NCBI GenBank assembly: GCA_947494715.1
Contig: CANLWG010000009.1
Location: 182,435-246,434 of the forward strand
Reading direction: 5' to 3'
DNA: 64,000 nucleotides
Origin: an uncultured Flavobacteriaceae bacterium
GTDB lineage: Bacteria > Bacteroidota > Bacteroidia > Flavobacteriales > Flavobacteriaceae
In this document: positions 40,415 to 50,000 of the stretch, piece by piece
How the letters are laid out: each line of letters opens with the position of its first letter
Position numbering within the stretch: the first letter of the stretch is position 1
Program-made: the position numbers and the translations under genes
Notes under the pieces: generated by a model
Databases searched by the model: none
What the model saw: only the letters and a program-made list of their open reading frames with translations
Told to the model about the DNA's origin: nothing

Positions 40415-42964
40415 ATGGTAAAAGAAATTAAAATAACTCTCTTTTTATTATGTGGTTTCCTATGGTTATCAGGATGCGGTATATCCATGCCAGATGAAAT
40501 TGAAACGGCATATGAGGCACTTCCCGAAAAAATCGATTTTAACTTTCATGTTCGGCCTATTCTTTCTGACCGCTGTTTCAATTGTCACGGCCCGGACGAG
40601 AATACAAGAAAGGCGAATCTTAGATTGGATGTAGAAGAAGCCATTTTCTCCAAAATTACGGAAAGCGGGTCCTTTCCTGTAGTAAAGGGAAAACCCGAAA
40701 AAAGCCAATTGATTTCACGAATTCTCAGTGAAGATTCCGATTTGATAATGCCTACTCCTGAATCAAATTTAAGTTTATCCCCGGAAGAAAAGGCAATCCT
40801 TATCAAGTGGGTCGAACAAGGTGCGGAATGGAAGCTCCATTGGGCATATACCGTTCCCAAAAAAGTAGAGCTTCCCACGGTTAAAAATACGGATTGGCCA
40901 AAAAACAAAATCGATTATTTTGTTTTGGACAAGCTCGAATCGAATGGACTTCGCCCTTCCGAAGAGGCCTCTAAAGAAACATTGATCCGCAGATTGTCCT
41001 TTGATCTAAACGGGCTTCCTCCTACTCCACAAGAGGTCGAGGCCTTTAAAAATAATGCTTCAACGAATGCTTATGAGAAATTGGTAGACCGTTTGTTGGC
41101 TTCTCCAAGATACGGTGAACGTTGGGCGTGGGAATGGTTGGACGTAGCCCGGTACGCAGACACCAATGGATTTCAAGGGGATTTTACAAGAGACATGTGG
41201 CCATGGCGAGACTGGGTTATCAAGGCCTTCAATGAAAATATGCCTTACGACGAGTTTACGATAAAACAATTGGCCGGTGACCTTTTGCCCGGTGCCACTC
41301 CCGAAAATATTTTGGCCACGGCCTTTAATCGAAACCATCCTTATAATACCGAAGGAGGAACAATTCCTGAAGAAACACGCGTTGTTAACGTCTTTGATCG
41401 TGTGGAGACCACCGGTACAGCTTGGCTCGGATTAACCATGAACTGTGCTCGATGTCACGATCATAAATATGATGCAATTACCCAGAAAGAGTATTATCAA
41501 CTTTTTGATTATTTCAACCAAACTTCCGAGGAGGGAGGTGGCTGGGGAGGTAAGATCAAACCATTGTTAAATCTAAGCGATGCCGAAAAAAGGCAGGAAA
41601 TGGAAGGGCTTTTGGAATACATCGATGGGCTTGTGGAGCAGGTTGAAGTTTTTGAATTTGAAAAATTCCCTAGAGATTTCGGACTTCCAGCTTCTGAGTC
41701 ATCGGTAGCCAAGGAATTGAAAGGACTTGACCCGCGTATTCTTCTAAAGCCCACGGATAATAGAGCTACTGGTGAATTTCGGGTACTATCGGAATACTTC
41801 AAAAAAAAGGATATGGCATATGCCAATCTTTTGACCGATGTTTTTGCAAAAAAGAAAAGTTATGATGAATTGGCGTCCTCTTCTATAATGGTCATGGTGA
41901 TGGACGAGTTGGAGGAACCTAGAACCACCTATATCTTAGATCGTGGTGGCTACAATAATCCAATGTTGAATGAAGCTATTTGCATGGATGTTCCGGCCGT
42001 GCTTCCTCCCCTGCCAAAAGATGAAAAAAATAATCGCCTAGCCCTTGCTAAATGGTTGGTATCAAAAGAACAACCTTTGACTTCGCGTGTAACAATCAAT
42101 CGTTATTGGCAACATTTTTTTGGAAAAGGGATTGTAAAGACAATTGAGGATTTTGGCGTTCAAGGTGCCTTACCCAGTCATCCGGAATTATTAGACTGGC
42201 TCGCTGTTGATTTTCAGGAAAACAATTGGGATCTAAAACGGCTTTTTAAAAAAATTGTGATGAGTGCAACATATCGTCAATCTTCCAAGGTATCCGAGGA
42301 ACTTTTGGAAAAGGATTCTGAAAATACATATTTGGCTCGGGCAACACGTATGCGTTTGCCATCCTGGATGCTACGTGACCAAGCACTGTATGTGAGCGGA
42401 TTACTGGTCGATTCCATTGGGGGCAGACCTGTTAAACCATATCAACCTGAAGGTATTTGGTCGGAAGCAACATTTGGCAAAACCATTTACCAACAAGATA
42501 AAGGGGATGCCCTTTACCGTAGATCATTGTATACGTTTTGGAGACGTATAGTAGGTCCTACCTTTTTATTTGACAATGCTTCAAGGCAATTGTCCACGGT
42601 TAAATCCGCGAACACAAATACTCCTTTACATGCACTGACCACCTTGAACGATATTACGTATGTGGAGGCTTCGCGTGTGATGGCGGAAAATGTGTTGTTG
42701 GAGAAAAACAATGATGTAAAAAGATTACAATATGCTTTTGAGAAAGCCACTACCCGCAGGCCCGATGCCGAAGAATTGAGCTTGTTGAAAAACAGGCTAG
42801 CGGATTTGCGCAACTATTATAGTGCTTCCAAGGAAGATGCATTGGCGTTGAATTCAATAGGAGAATACCGAACAAACGATTCTTTAAATCTTGTTGACCA
42901 TGCCGCATATACTGCTATTTGTTCATTAATCCTGAATCTTGATGAAACCATAAATCGCCAATGA
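40415..42964 (+). CDS. Planctomycete-type cytochrome c / DUF1549 / DUF1553 lipoprotein
   Basis: An 849-residue lipoprotein (lipobox 'LWLSGC'). Order: planctomycete cytochrome-c-like domain (residues about 35-100) with one haem motif 'CFNCHGPDENTRKANLRLD'; DUF1549 ('IDYFVLDKLESNGLRPSEEASKETLIRRLSFDLNGLPPTPQEVEAF', then 'ERWAWEWLDVARYADTNGFQGD' and a second 'CARCHDHKYD', a CxxCH motif); DUF1553 at the C-terminus ('SRVTINRYWQHFFGKGIVKTIEDFGVQGALPSHPELLDWLAVDF'). Start at ATG 40415; an upstream TTG is in frame. It overlaps the DUF1501 gene by 4 bases (ATGA), so the two act together. Typical of Planctomycetes and also of marine Bacteroidetes; probably a redox step in polysaccharide or sugar handling. 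Confidence 0.85.
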   Translation: MVKEIKITLFLLCGFLWLSGCGISMPDEIETAYEALPEKIDFNFHVRPILSDRCFNCHGPDENTRKANLRLDVEEAIFSKITESGSFPVVKGKPEKSQLISRILSEDSDLIMPTPESNLSLSPEEKAILIKWVEQGAEWKLHWAYTVPKKVELPTVKNTDWPKNKIDYFVLDKLESNGLRPSEEASKETLIRRLSFDLNGLPPTPQEVEAFKNNASTNAYEKLVDRLLASPRYGERWAWEWLDVARYADTNGFQGDFTRDMWPWRDWVIKAFNENMPYDEFTIKQLAGDLLPGATPENILATAFNRNHPYNTEGGTIPEETRVVNVFDRVETTGTAWLGLTMNCARCHDHKYDAITQKEYYQLFDYFNQTSEEGGGWGGKIKPLLNLSDAEKRQEMEGLLEYIDGLVEQVEVFEFEKFPRDFGLPASESSVAKELKGLDPRILLKPTDNRATGEFRVLSEYFKKKDMAYANLLTDVFAKKKSYDELASSSIMVMVMDELEEPRTTYILDRGGYNNPMLNEAICMDVPAVLPPLPKDEKNNRLALAKWLVSKEQPLTSRVTINRYWQHFFGKGIVKTIEDFGVQGALPSHPELLDWLAVDFQENNWDLKRLFKKIVMSATYRQSSKVSEELLEKDSENTYLARATRMRLPSWMLRDQALYVSGLLVDSIGGRPVKPYQPEGIWSEATFGKTIYQQDKGDALYRRSLYTFWRRIVGPTFLFDNASRQLSTVKSANTNTPLHALTTLNDITYVEASRVMAENVLLEKNNDVKRLQYAFEKATTRRPDAEELSLLKNRLADLRNYYSASKEDALALNSIGEYRTNDSLNLVDHAAYTAICSLILNLDETINRQ

Positions 42965-44451
42965 TGATAAAAAAAATGCTACATCCGTTCCAGGAATATC
43001 AGGCAGGGATGACCCGTAGAAATTTCTTTGGCAAAATGGCCCAGGGGATAGGGGCTATGGCATTGGGGTCTATATTGAACCCACATATACTCTCTGGAGC
43101 ACCTACCAATCCTTTTGGATTGGCCACAAACAATGGTCTTGGGTTACCTCATTTCACCCCTAAGGCAAAAAGGGTTATCTACCTTTTTCAGAATGGTGCT
43201 CCTTCCCATGTAGATCTTTTCGATTACAAGCCAATGCTTCGAAAATGGCATGGTAAACAGATTCCGGATTCACTCACCTCCGGAAAAAGGTTTTCCACAA
43301 TGACCGGAGAACAGACAGCCAGACCGGTGATTGGCGAAATCAGCAATTTTGCACAGCATGGGCAGAGTGGTGCATGGGTATCGGATTTTATGCCCGAAAC
43401 GGCTAAAATAGCCGATGAACTATGCTTTATTAAATCTATGTATACCGAATCGGTAAATCATGCACCTGCCATTACCTTTTTTCTAACTGGATCTGAACAG
43501 CCTGGAAGACCGAGCATGGGTTCATGGCTTACCTATGGATTGGGGAGTACCGCCAAGGACCTTCCAGATTTTGTAGCAATGACCTCTAGGGACAAGGAAG
43601 CCAGTTGTGGTCAAATCTTTTATGATTACTATTGGGGAAGTGGATTTCTTCCCACTAAGTTCCAAGGGGTAAAATTTCGAGGTGGCGGCGATCCCGTACT
43701 ATATTTAGAAAACCCCCAAGGTATACCTCGAAAAATGCGTCGAAAGATTCTAGATAATATTCAGGAACTGAATGAAATGAACCATGCCGATTATGGCGAT
43801 ACCGAAATTCACACTCGAATCGCGCAATACGAAATGGCCTATAAGATGCAGATGAGCGTACCCGAGCTTACCGATTTCTCGGATGAGCCTCAACATATTT
43901 TGGATATGTACGGTCCCGATGTGCATCGCAAAGGAAGCTTTGCATACAACTGTTTGATGGCAAGACGATTGGCAGAACGTGATGTGCGCTTTATTCAATG
44001 TATGCATGCAGGATGGGACCAACACACCAATCTCAACTATCAGTTGATAACACAATGTCGTGATACCGATGCCCCGAGTGCCGCATTGATCAAGGATTTA
44101 AAACAAAGGGGGATGTTGGAAGATACTTTGGTCATTTGGGGAGGTGAATTCGGAAGAACCCCATTTTTGCAGGGAAATATCAAAGATGTAAGAAATTGGG
44201 GCAGAGACCATCACCCTTATGTCTTTACATTGTGGATGGCCGGCGCAGGAGTCAAGCCTGGACTTTCATATGGAGCTTCCGACGAGTTCGGGTTCAACCC
44301 GGTCGAAGTCCCGGTACATGTACATGATTTTCAGGCAACGGTCATGCACTTAATGGGAATCGACCATGAACAATTCACCTTCAAACATCAAGGTAGAAGA
44401 TATAGGTTGACGGATGTTGATGGGCATGTAGTTAAAGATATTCTAAGCTAA
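42961..44451 (+). CDS. DUF1501 Tat-exported protein (alkaline-phosphatase-like fold)
   Basis: A 496-residue protein with a twin-arginine signal ('MTRRNFFGKMAQGIGAMALGS', Arg19-Arg20). The DUF1501 body shows 'AKRVIYLFQNGAPSHVDLFDYKPML', 'GQSGAWVSDFMPETAKIADELCFIKSMYTESVNHAPAITFFLTG', and 'DTLVIWGGEFGRTPF' with 'GRDHHPYVFTLWMAGAGVKPG', metal-site-like His and Asp residues shared with the phosphatase/sulfatase superfamily. I do not see a sulfatase Cys/Ser signature, so enzymatic activity is open. Coupled to the DUF1553 gene. Transcription stops before the next operon. Confidence 0.85.
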   Translation: MMIKKMLHPFQEYQAGMTRRNFFGKMAQGIGAMALGSILNPHILSGAPTNPFGLATNNGLGLPHFTPKAKRVIYLFQNGAPSHVDLFDYKPMLRKWHGKQIPDSLTSGKRFSTMTGEQTARPVIGEISNFAQHGQSGAWVSDFMPETAKIADELCFIKSMYTESVNHAPAITFFLTGSEQPGRPSMGSWLTYGLGSTAKDLPDFVAMTSRDKEASCGQIFYDYYWGSGFLPTKFQGVKFRGGGDPVLYLENPQGIPRKMRRKILDNIQELNEMNHADYGDTEIHTRIAQYEMAYKMQMSVPELTDFSDEPQHILDMYGPDVHRKGSFAYNCLMARRLAERDVRFIQCMHAGWDQHTNLNYQLITQCRDTDAPSAALIKDLKQRGMLEDTLVIWGGEFGRTPFLQGNIKDVRNWGRDHHPYVFTLWMAGAGVKPGLSYGASDEFGFNPVEVPVHVHDFQATVMHLMGIDHEQFTFKHQGRRYRLTDVDGHVVKDILS

Positions 44452-44943
44452 AACCAAAAAACCAAGAGATTGTTTTGAAATGTATAATTGGAATTTTTAT
44501 AATCTATTTTTGATACAGAAGGAGGCAAAATTTTTAAGCATAGCAGGGCTACGGTTCAAAATTTTAACAGGGCCGAAAGAAAAGGTCAATGATTTGGCCT
44601 TTGAAAGAGGGGCCAGCTGGCGTGTCGGCCACAAAAAGAGGTTATAAGAAAATAATCGAGATATTTCAAAACAGTTTCTAATTCTAAAATAAAGTCCCAG
44701 AAGCGCAAAATGGTTCTTATAGTCTTTAATCTTCTCGGAATGAGTTTAAGTACGAACGTATATGCACAGACTTTTTCTTTTGAGAAATCAATACATACTC
44801 CATACTTTTTAGTTTCAAAATTGGCTACTGTCATGGCCAGGGGTCCTTTGTTTTTACTTCCGTCGATAAATTGTATGAGATTTTCATTTATTTTTACTAC
44901 ATTATTTAAGAATTTCATAAAATAGGGATTAAAAAAGTATCGT
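44452..44943. other. Intergenic region with a repeated structured element
   Basis: No gene is well supported. The region holds the second copy of a structured element (44570-44629). A 71-codon frame at 44710-44925 begins like a signal peptide but has no recognisable mature domain; it may be a gene remnant. Confidence 0.35.
44570..44629 (+). repeat. Structured intergenic element, copy 2
   Basis: Shares with copy 1 (35980) the order GGGCCGA, an imperfect hairpin (44581-44587 with 44596-44602, one G-U pair) and 'GCCAGC-GGCGTGT-GGC'. The hairpin changes T-A to G-C at one position, so pairing is kept while the sequence differs. Confidence 0.35.
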
Positions 44944-45537
44944 TTGAGCAAAGAAGTACTCCATATTGACCATAACCTTGTTTTAGAATTGAGAGATGGC
45001 AATGAGCATGCTTTTGAAGAACTTTTCAAAAAGTATCAAAAGGATGTTTTTCGGTACGTACAGAGCTTGATAAAATCTAAAAAACATGCTGAAGAGGTTA
45101 CCCAAGATGTTTTTATAAAAGTATGGCTAAAACGCAAGACACTTCATCCAGAAAAGTCGTTCAAATCTTTTCTGTTTACCATCGCAAAGAATAAATCATA
45201 TGATTTTTTAGTAAAGGCTTCGAAAGATCTAAAATTAAAACAATATGTATTTTATCATAGGTCGATTTCCCATAATCCCATTGAGGATTATCTGCTGAGC
45301 ATTGAATACCAATCATTAAAGCAAAGAGCCATCGATTGCCTTTCCCCCAGGAAGAAGCGTATTTTTGAAATGTCAAGAAACGAAGGGAAGAGCTATAGAG
45401 AGATAGCTGCCGAACTCGGAATCGCCAAACAAACAGTTAAAAACCAGATGAGCCAAGCCTTGGGCAATATTTCGGCTTTTCTTGAATCCTATGGTGGAAT
45501 AACCTTTACATTGGTCCAAATCCTTCTTCTAATTTAG
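44944..45537 (+). CDS. FecI-like ECF sigma factor of the sugar locus (TTG start)
   Basis: A 197-residue sigma-70 factor. Region 2: 'LVLELRDGNEHAFEELFKKYQKDVFRYVQSLIKSKKHAEEVTQDVFIKVWLKRKTL'; region 4: 'SLKQRAIDCLSPRKKRIFEMSRNEGKSYREIAAELGIAKQTVKNQMSQALGNI'. No ATG exists upstream in frame before a TAG at 44923, so TTG at 44944 is the most likely start. This class works with the FecR protein downstream to switch on the SusC/SusD operon in response to a ligand bound by the receptor. Followed by a 175-base gap containing the conserved fecR promoter block. Confidence 0.85.
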   Translation: MSKEVLHIDHNLVLELRDGNEHAFEELFKKYQKDVFRYVQSLIKSKKHAEEVTQDVFIKVWLKRKTLHPEKSFKSFLFTIAKNKSYDFLVKASKDLKLKQYVFYHRSISHNPIEDYLLSIEYQSLKQRAIDCLSPRKKRIFEMSRNEGKSYREIAAELGIAKQTVKNQMSQALGNISAFLESYGGITFTLVQILLLI

Positions 45538-45580
45538 CTTACCTATTTATCCGATTATCTCTTATTGCCTCAATTGCTAC

Positions 45581-45598
45581 AGTTCTTCTTTAAGAACT
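45581..45598 (+). terminator. Weak hairpin after the sigma gene
   Basis: AGTTCTT / AAGAACT with loop CTTT. There is no good T run, so it may not terminate. Confidence 0.2.
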
Positions 45599-45659
45599 CG
45601 TCTTGAGTTATTGTTTTAATCCTAAATTTCTAGAATTGTTTCATTTTTTTTAAGTGGGA

Positions 45660-45712
45660 TATAGTACTTTTTCTTTTTAGCGGCGTATTGTATGTAAGCA
45701 CACCATCGTAAA
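45660..45712 (+). promoter_or_regulatory. Conserved promoter block in front of fecR
   Basis: The sequence from 'TATAGTACTTTTTC' to the fecR ATG at 45713 is nearly identical to the decayed copy at 39988-40043. Its preservation suggests that it contains the promoter read by the FecI-like sigma factor. No standard TAnnTTTG box is obvious. Confidence 0.4.
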
Positions 45713-46885
45713 ATGCAGCAAAAAGAAAATATATCCGAACTTTTAAGGCGCTATATCCTTAACGAATGCAGTCCAGAGGAAACCGAAGCCGTTATCTCCT
45801 ATTTTAGAAGTGCCACAAACTCCAATGATCTACCTTCTGTTGTCGATGTATTGAATTTGTTAAAGGAGCATCGGAAATTGGAAAATATATCCTCTGACAT
45901 CTCCTTTCCAGTGATGCTGAAAGTCGCAAAGGAAAAAGATCAAGTGGCTAATTCAAAAGTTGGCCCTTCGATATCTTGGCGCAAATATGCCTCAATAGCT
46001 GCCATCTTTTTTGGTGTTATGTTGACAGGTTATTTCTTTTGGCAGAATCAAAATGCCGATGATATCCTGATTATTCCTCCAGATGCCATTACCCTTGAAC
46101 TTGAGGACGGAAGTATAGAAATACTTAGTGAAGATGGTTCCAAAGATGTAGTGGATAAAAATGGAAAGTTATTGGGCAGGCAATCCGGCAACCTTATTTC
46201 ATATGAGAAAACCGGTTCGACCGAAGAACTTGTATATAATACACTAACCGTTCCTTACGGTAAAAGATTTGATTTGAAACTTTCGGACGGTACCATTGTT
46301 TACCTTAATGCAGGAACTTCCTTAAGATATCCCGTTAAATTTCTCGATGAACAAAATCGGGAAGTTTACTTGACCGGAGAGGCATTCTTTGAAGTTTCCA
46401 AAGATTCGCTACATCCTTTCGTTGTGGGCGCAGACCGATTGGATGTCCGAGTTCTTGGAACTCAATTCAATATTTCCTCCTATCCTGAAGATGATAGTAC
46501 GGATGTTGTACTCGTTGAGGGGTCGGTAGGAATGCATGGAAAAACAGAAACTTTTAATGAAAATACAAGTACCATTTTAACACCCGGTTTTAAAGGGAGT
46601 TTTGAAAAAAGCAACGGAACGATAAAAACTCAGGCCGTGGTTACCGAGGTATATTCCTCCTGGATAGATGGACAGCTTGTTTTTCGTAACATGACCTTTG
46701 AGAACATTCTTAAAAAAATGGAGCGCCATTATGATGTCTCGATTATCAATAACAACCATGGTCTTGCGAACGAAGTCTTTAACGCGAGCTATGGTAAGGT
46801 CAGCTTGCAAAAAGTGTTTGAAGATTTAAAACAGACCCACGGAATTGAATATTCAATAGAGGGAACCGACATAATAATCAACTAA
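45713..46885 (+). CDS. FecR-family anti-sigma regulator
   Basis: A 390-residue inner-membrane protein: short cytoplasmic N-terminus ('SELLRRYILNECSPEETEAVISYF'), one helix near 93-112 ('YASIAAIFFGVMLTGYFFW'), then a periplasmic FecR domain ('NTLTVPYGKRFDLKLSDGTIVYLNAGTSLRYPVKF') and a C-terminal STN-like domain ('NMTFENILKKMERHYDVSIINNNHGLANEVFNASYGKVSLQKVFEDL'). It relays the signal from the receptor's STN domain to the sigma factor. Followed by the susC gene after 140 bases and a hairpin. Confidence 0.9.
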   Translation: MQQKENISELLRRYILNECSPEETEAVISYFRSATNSNDLPSVVDVLNLLKEHRKLENISSDISFPVMLKVAKEKDQVANSKVGPSISWRKYASIAAIFFGVMLTGYFFWQNQNADDILIIPPDAITLELEDGSIEILSEDGSKDVVDKNGKLLGRQSGNLISYEKTGSTEELVYNTLTVPYGKRFDLKLSDGTIVYLNAGTSLRYPVKFLDEQNREVYLTGEAFFEVSKDSLHPFVVGADRLDVRVLGTQFNISSYPEDDSTDVVLVEGSVGMHGKTETFNENTSTILTPGFKGSFEKSNGTIKTQAVVTEVYSSWIDGQLVFRNMTFENILKKMERHYDVSIINNNHGLANEVFNASYGKVSLQKVFEDLKQTHGIEYSIEGTDIIIN

Positions 46886-46948
46886 ACCAAATTGCCTATG
46901 CCATTATAAAACCCTAGGTATATATCACTTTACCTTGAAAAGACAAAA

Positions 46949-46978
46949 AATCGGAAAGTGCAGGAACACTTTCCGATT
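46949..46978 (+). other. Hairpin in the fecR-susC intergenic region
   Basis: Perfect 12-base arms AATCGGAAAGTG and CACTTTCCGATT, loop CAGGAA. On the plus strand the stem is flanked by A-rich sequence rather than T runs; a T run exists for minus-strand reading. Could be a leader hairpin stabilising the susC transcript. Confidence 0.4.
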
Positions 46979-47025
46979 ATAAAAAGTGATCGAAAATATC
47001 AACCACCATTAAACATTATAAAAGT

Positions 47026-50000
47026 ATGAAAAAACTTCTTAAACTAACTAGAAGCGTTCATCCCTCGTTCAATTTTGATTTAAAGATGAAGCTCACGGCA
47101 TTATTTACATTTACCTTTATACTTACGTTACAAGCCAATCATACGTATTCCCAGTTTAACAGGGCAACTGTAGATCTAAAGAACGTAACCATCGAACGTT
47201 TTATCGATGAGATAGAAAAAAGCACTGACTTCCGGTTTGTCTATAAGGTCATGGACGTAGACTTAAAACGAAAAATTTCCATCTCGGCCAACGACGAACC
47301 CATTCAGAAAATTTTACACGACGTTTTTGATAAGGGGAAGACCTCATTTCTAGTTTTGGAACATCAAATATATTTGATGAAAGCAAAAACTAAGGCAAAT
47401 CGAAGTCAAGTCAAAACCCTGGCAACCATCCAGTTTTCCATTTCTGGAATGGTTACGGATAAGGACGGAACTCCGTTACCTGGTGCAAGTATATTGGAAA
47501 AGGGAACCACTAATGGTACCCAATCGGATTTTGACGGTAAATTTTCCATTGATGTGGCAGATTCCAACGCTACACTGATTGTTTCCTACATTGGTTTTTC
47601 TACAAAAGAAGTTACAATAAATGGTCAAACGGATATTGTTGTAAGTCTTCAAGAGGACACCGCGGGCTTGGAAGAGGTCGTCGTGGTTGGGTATGGTACG
47701 GCGAAAAAGAGTGATCTTACCAGTGCAATAGCCAGTGTTAAGGGCGATGATTTGACCAATCGTGTAACTACAAGATTAGACCAAGCCCTTCAAGGTCAAT
47801 TATCGGGGGTAACCGTACAGCAGGCGAGTGGTATACCGGGATCCCCGCCTAGGATACAGATAAGGGGTGTGGGATCCATTAGTGGAGGAAACACCCCCCT
47901 ATATGTGATAGACGGGTTTGTTACGGAGAACAGTTCTCTAATGGCCACAATAAATCCAAATGATATAGAATCCATAGAAGTACTCAAGGATGCCGCTTCG
48001 GCAGCTATTTATGGCTCCAGAGGGGCCAATGGCGTAGTGCTTGTCACTACCAAAAAAGGAAAGTCAGGAAAGGTCACGGTTAATTACAATACTTTCTATG
48101 GTTTCCAATCCCCGGAAAAGCGTCTAGATTTTATGAATGCCGAGGAACAGGGAGCTTTGGAAATAGAAGTTCGGAATGCCATGTGGGTCTTGGAAGGGGG
48201 CAACATATCAGATCCCAATAGTGCAAGGCCGTCCAGTCGTCGTATCGACCCTGAATGGGTTAGTGGTAATTATCCCGACTATGACAAGCAAGACTACCTT
48301 TTTTCAAATTCTGCACCTATCCTCAACCATAACCTTTCAGTTTCAGGAGGGAACGACAAATCCAAATATTTCATATCGCTGGATTATTTGGATCAGGAAG
48401 GTATAACTAGAAACACCGGATATGAAAGAATTTCGGTTCGTGCCAATATAGAGACCAAGGCACTTGATGAAAAAGTGACCTTGGGACTGAACTTGAATCC
48501 CAGTCGTAACATTTTTACAAGTAACGGTGCCGAAGGAAAAGATAGTAACACAAATTGGATTCTATGGGCAGGTCCGTTGGTGAGGAATGATGAATTTTAT
48601 TTTGATTTTGAGAGAAATCAGGCCAGAAATGATTATTCCGAGTTCTATAATTTACATCCAGCATTCACTCCCAGGTTCCTGGCACTGGACAATGTGGAAC
48701 CTGTTCGGGAACAAATACAGATCAACGCCACAAGCTTTTTGGATATTGAGTTATTTAAAGGGCTAAATTTCAAAACAAGTCTGGGAGTATTGTATGATTT
48801 GAACAAAGGGACAACCTTTACTGGCAGAGTAGGCGGCAATGGTATCATCTCAAGAGACCTATCATCTTCAAGGGAGGAGAACTGGCTTTGGGAGAATACA
48901 TTGAACTATGCCAAAACAATCAATAAGCATGACTTTTCAGTCTTGGTCGGGTATACAAGCCAAAAAGTATCCTTGGAAGGTTTTAACGTAACTGGAAGGG
49001 GTTTCGACAATGAATTGTCGGAGACACTTAATAATGCTACTGAAATAAGCAATTGGGGTGAAACCGCTTTTGAGTGGTCCTTAATTTCCATGCTGGGAAG
49101 ATTGAACTATAATTTTGATGGTAGATATTTTCTCACGGCTTCTGTTCGTAGGGACGGCAGTTCACGTTTTGGCAGGGATAACAAATGGGGGGTCTTTCCG
49201 TCGGTTTCAGGAGCGTGGAGAGTTAGTAAAGAGGCCTTCTTTCCAAAAGAAGGAATGATTTCCAACTTAAAGTTTCGGTTTAGTTGGGGGAAAACCGGAA
49301 ACAATAGAATTGGAAACTACAGTTCAATTTCTGGACTTACCACGGCCAATGCCATACTAGGAACTGATGAACAATTGGTAAGTGGGTTTAGAGTCAATAA
49401 TTTGTCCAATCCAGATTTAGGTTGGGAAAAGACTACTGCTATCAATTATGGCCTTGACTTGGGATTATGGAACGACCGGGTGAGCTTAGGTGTTGAGTAC
49501 TATGATAATACCACCACCGATTTGCTTTTTAATGTTCCCATACCATCCGTTACTGGCTTCAGTGCACAGACCCAGAATCTGGGTTCTGTTAGCAATAAAG
49601 GATTCGAAGTTGATTTTAGTTCGCGCAATATAGTCAATGGTCCATTTACATGGACTACACGTTTAAACTTCTTTACCAACCAAAATGAAGTATTGGAGGT
49701 AGGTCCGGAAGGAACTCCCATAATTGCGGGCAATGGCTTTACGAATGTCAGTTATACCGGTATTGGACAACCAATAGGGGCCTTTTATATGAATAGGCAA
49801 CTTGGAATTTTTCAGAACCAGGCAGAAGTAGATGCTTCGGCTACCGTTGGGACCCAAGGACCAGGTGATGTAAAATTGAATGATTTTGATGGCGATGGGG
49901 ATATCGATGCAGACGATCGCGAATTTGTAGGGCAGCCTCAACCCAAATATAACTTTGGTATAACCAATGAGTTCCAGTTTAAGGGTTTTGATCTAAGTGT

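Noticed and set aside
42961..44451. Sulfatase
   Set aside because: The DUF1501 fold is related to alkaline phosphatases, but the Cys/Ser-x-Pro/Ala-x-Arg formylglycine motif of sulfatases is not visible.
44710..44925. 71-residue plus-strand frame with a signal-like start
   Set aside because: No domain after the hydrophobic start and no promoter; could be a remnant of an envelope gene, but support is too weak to annotate.
44586..45029. 147-residue minus-strand frame overlapping the sigma gene start
   Set aside because: It runs over the sigma gene and the structured element; no recognisable protein features.
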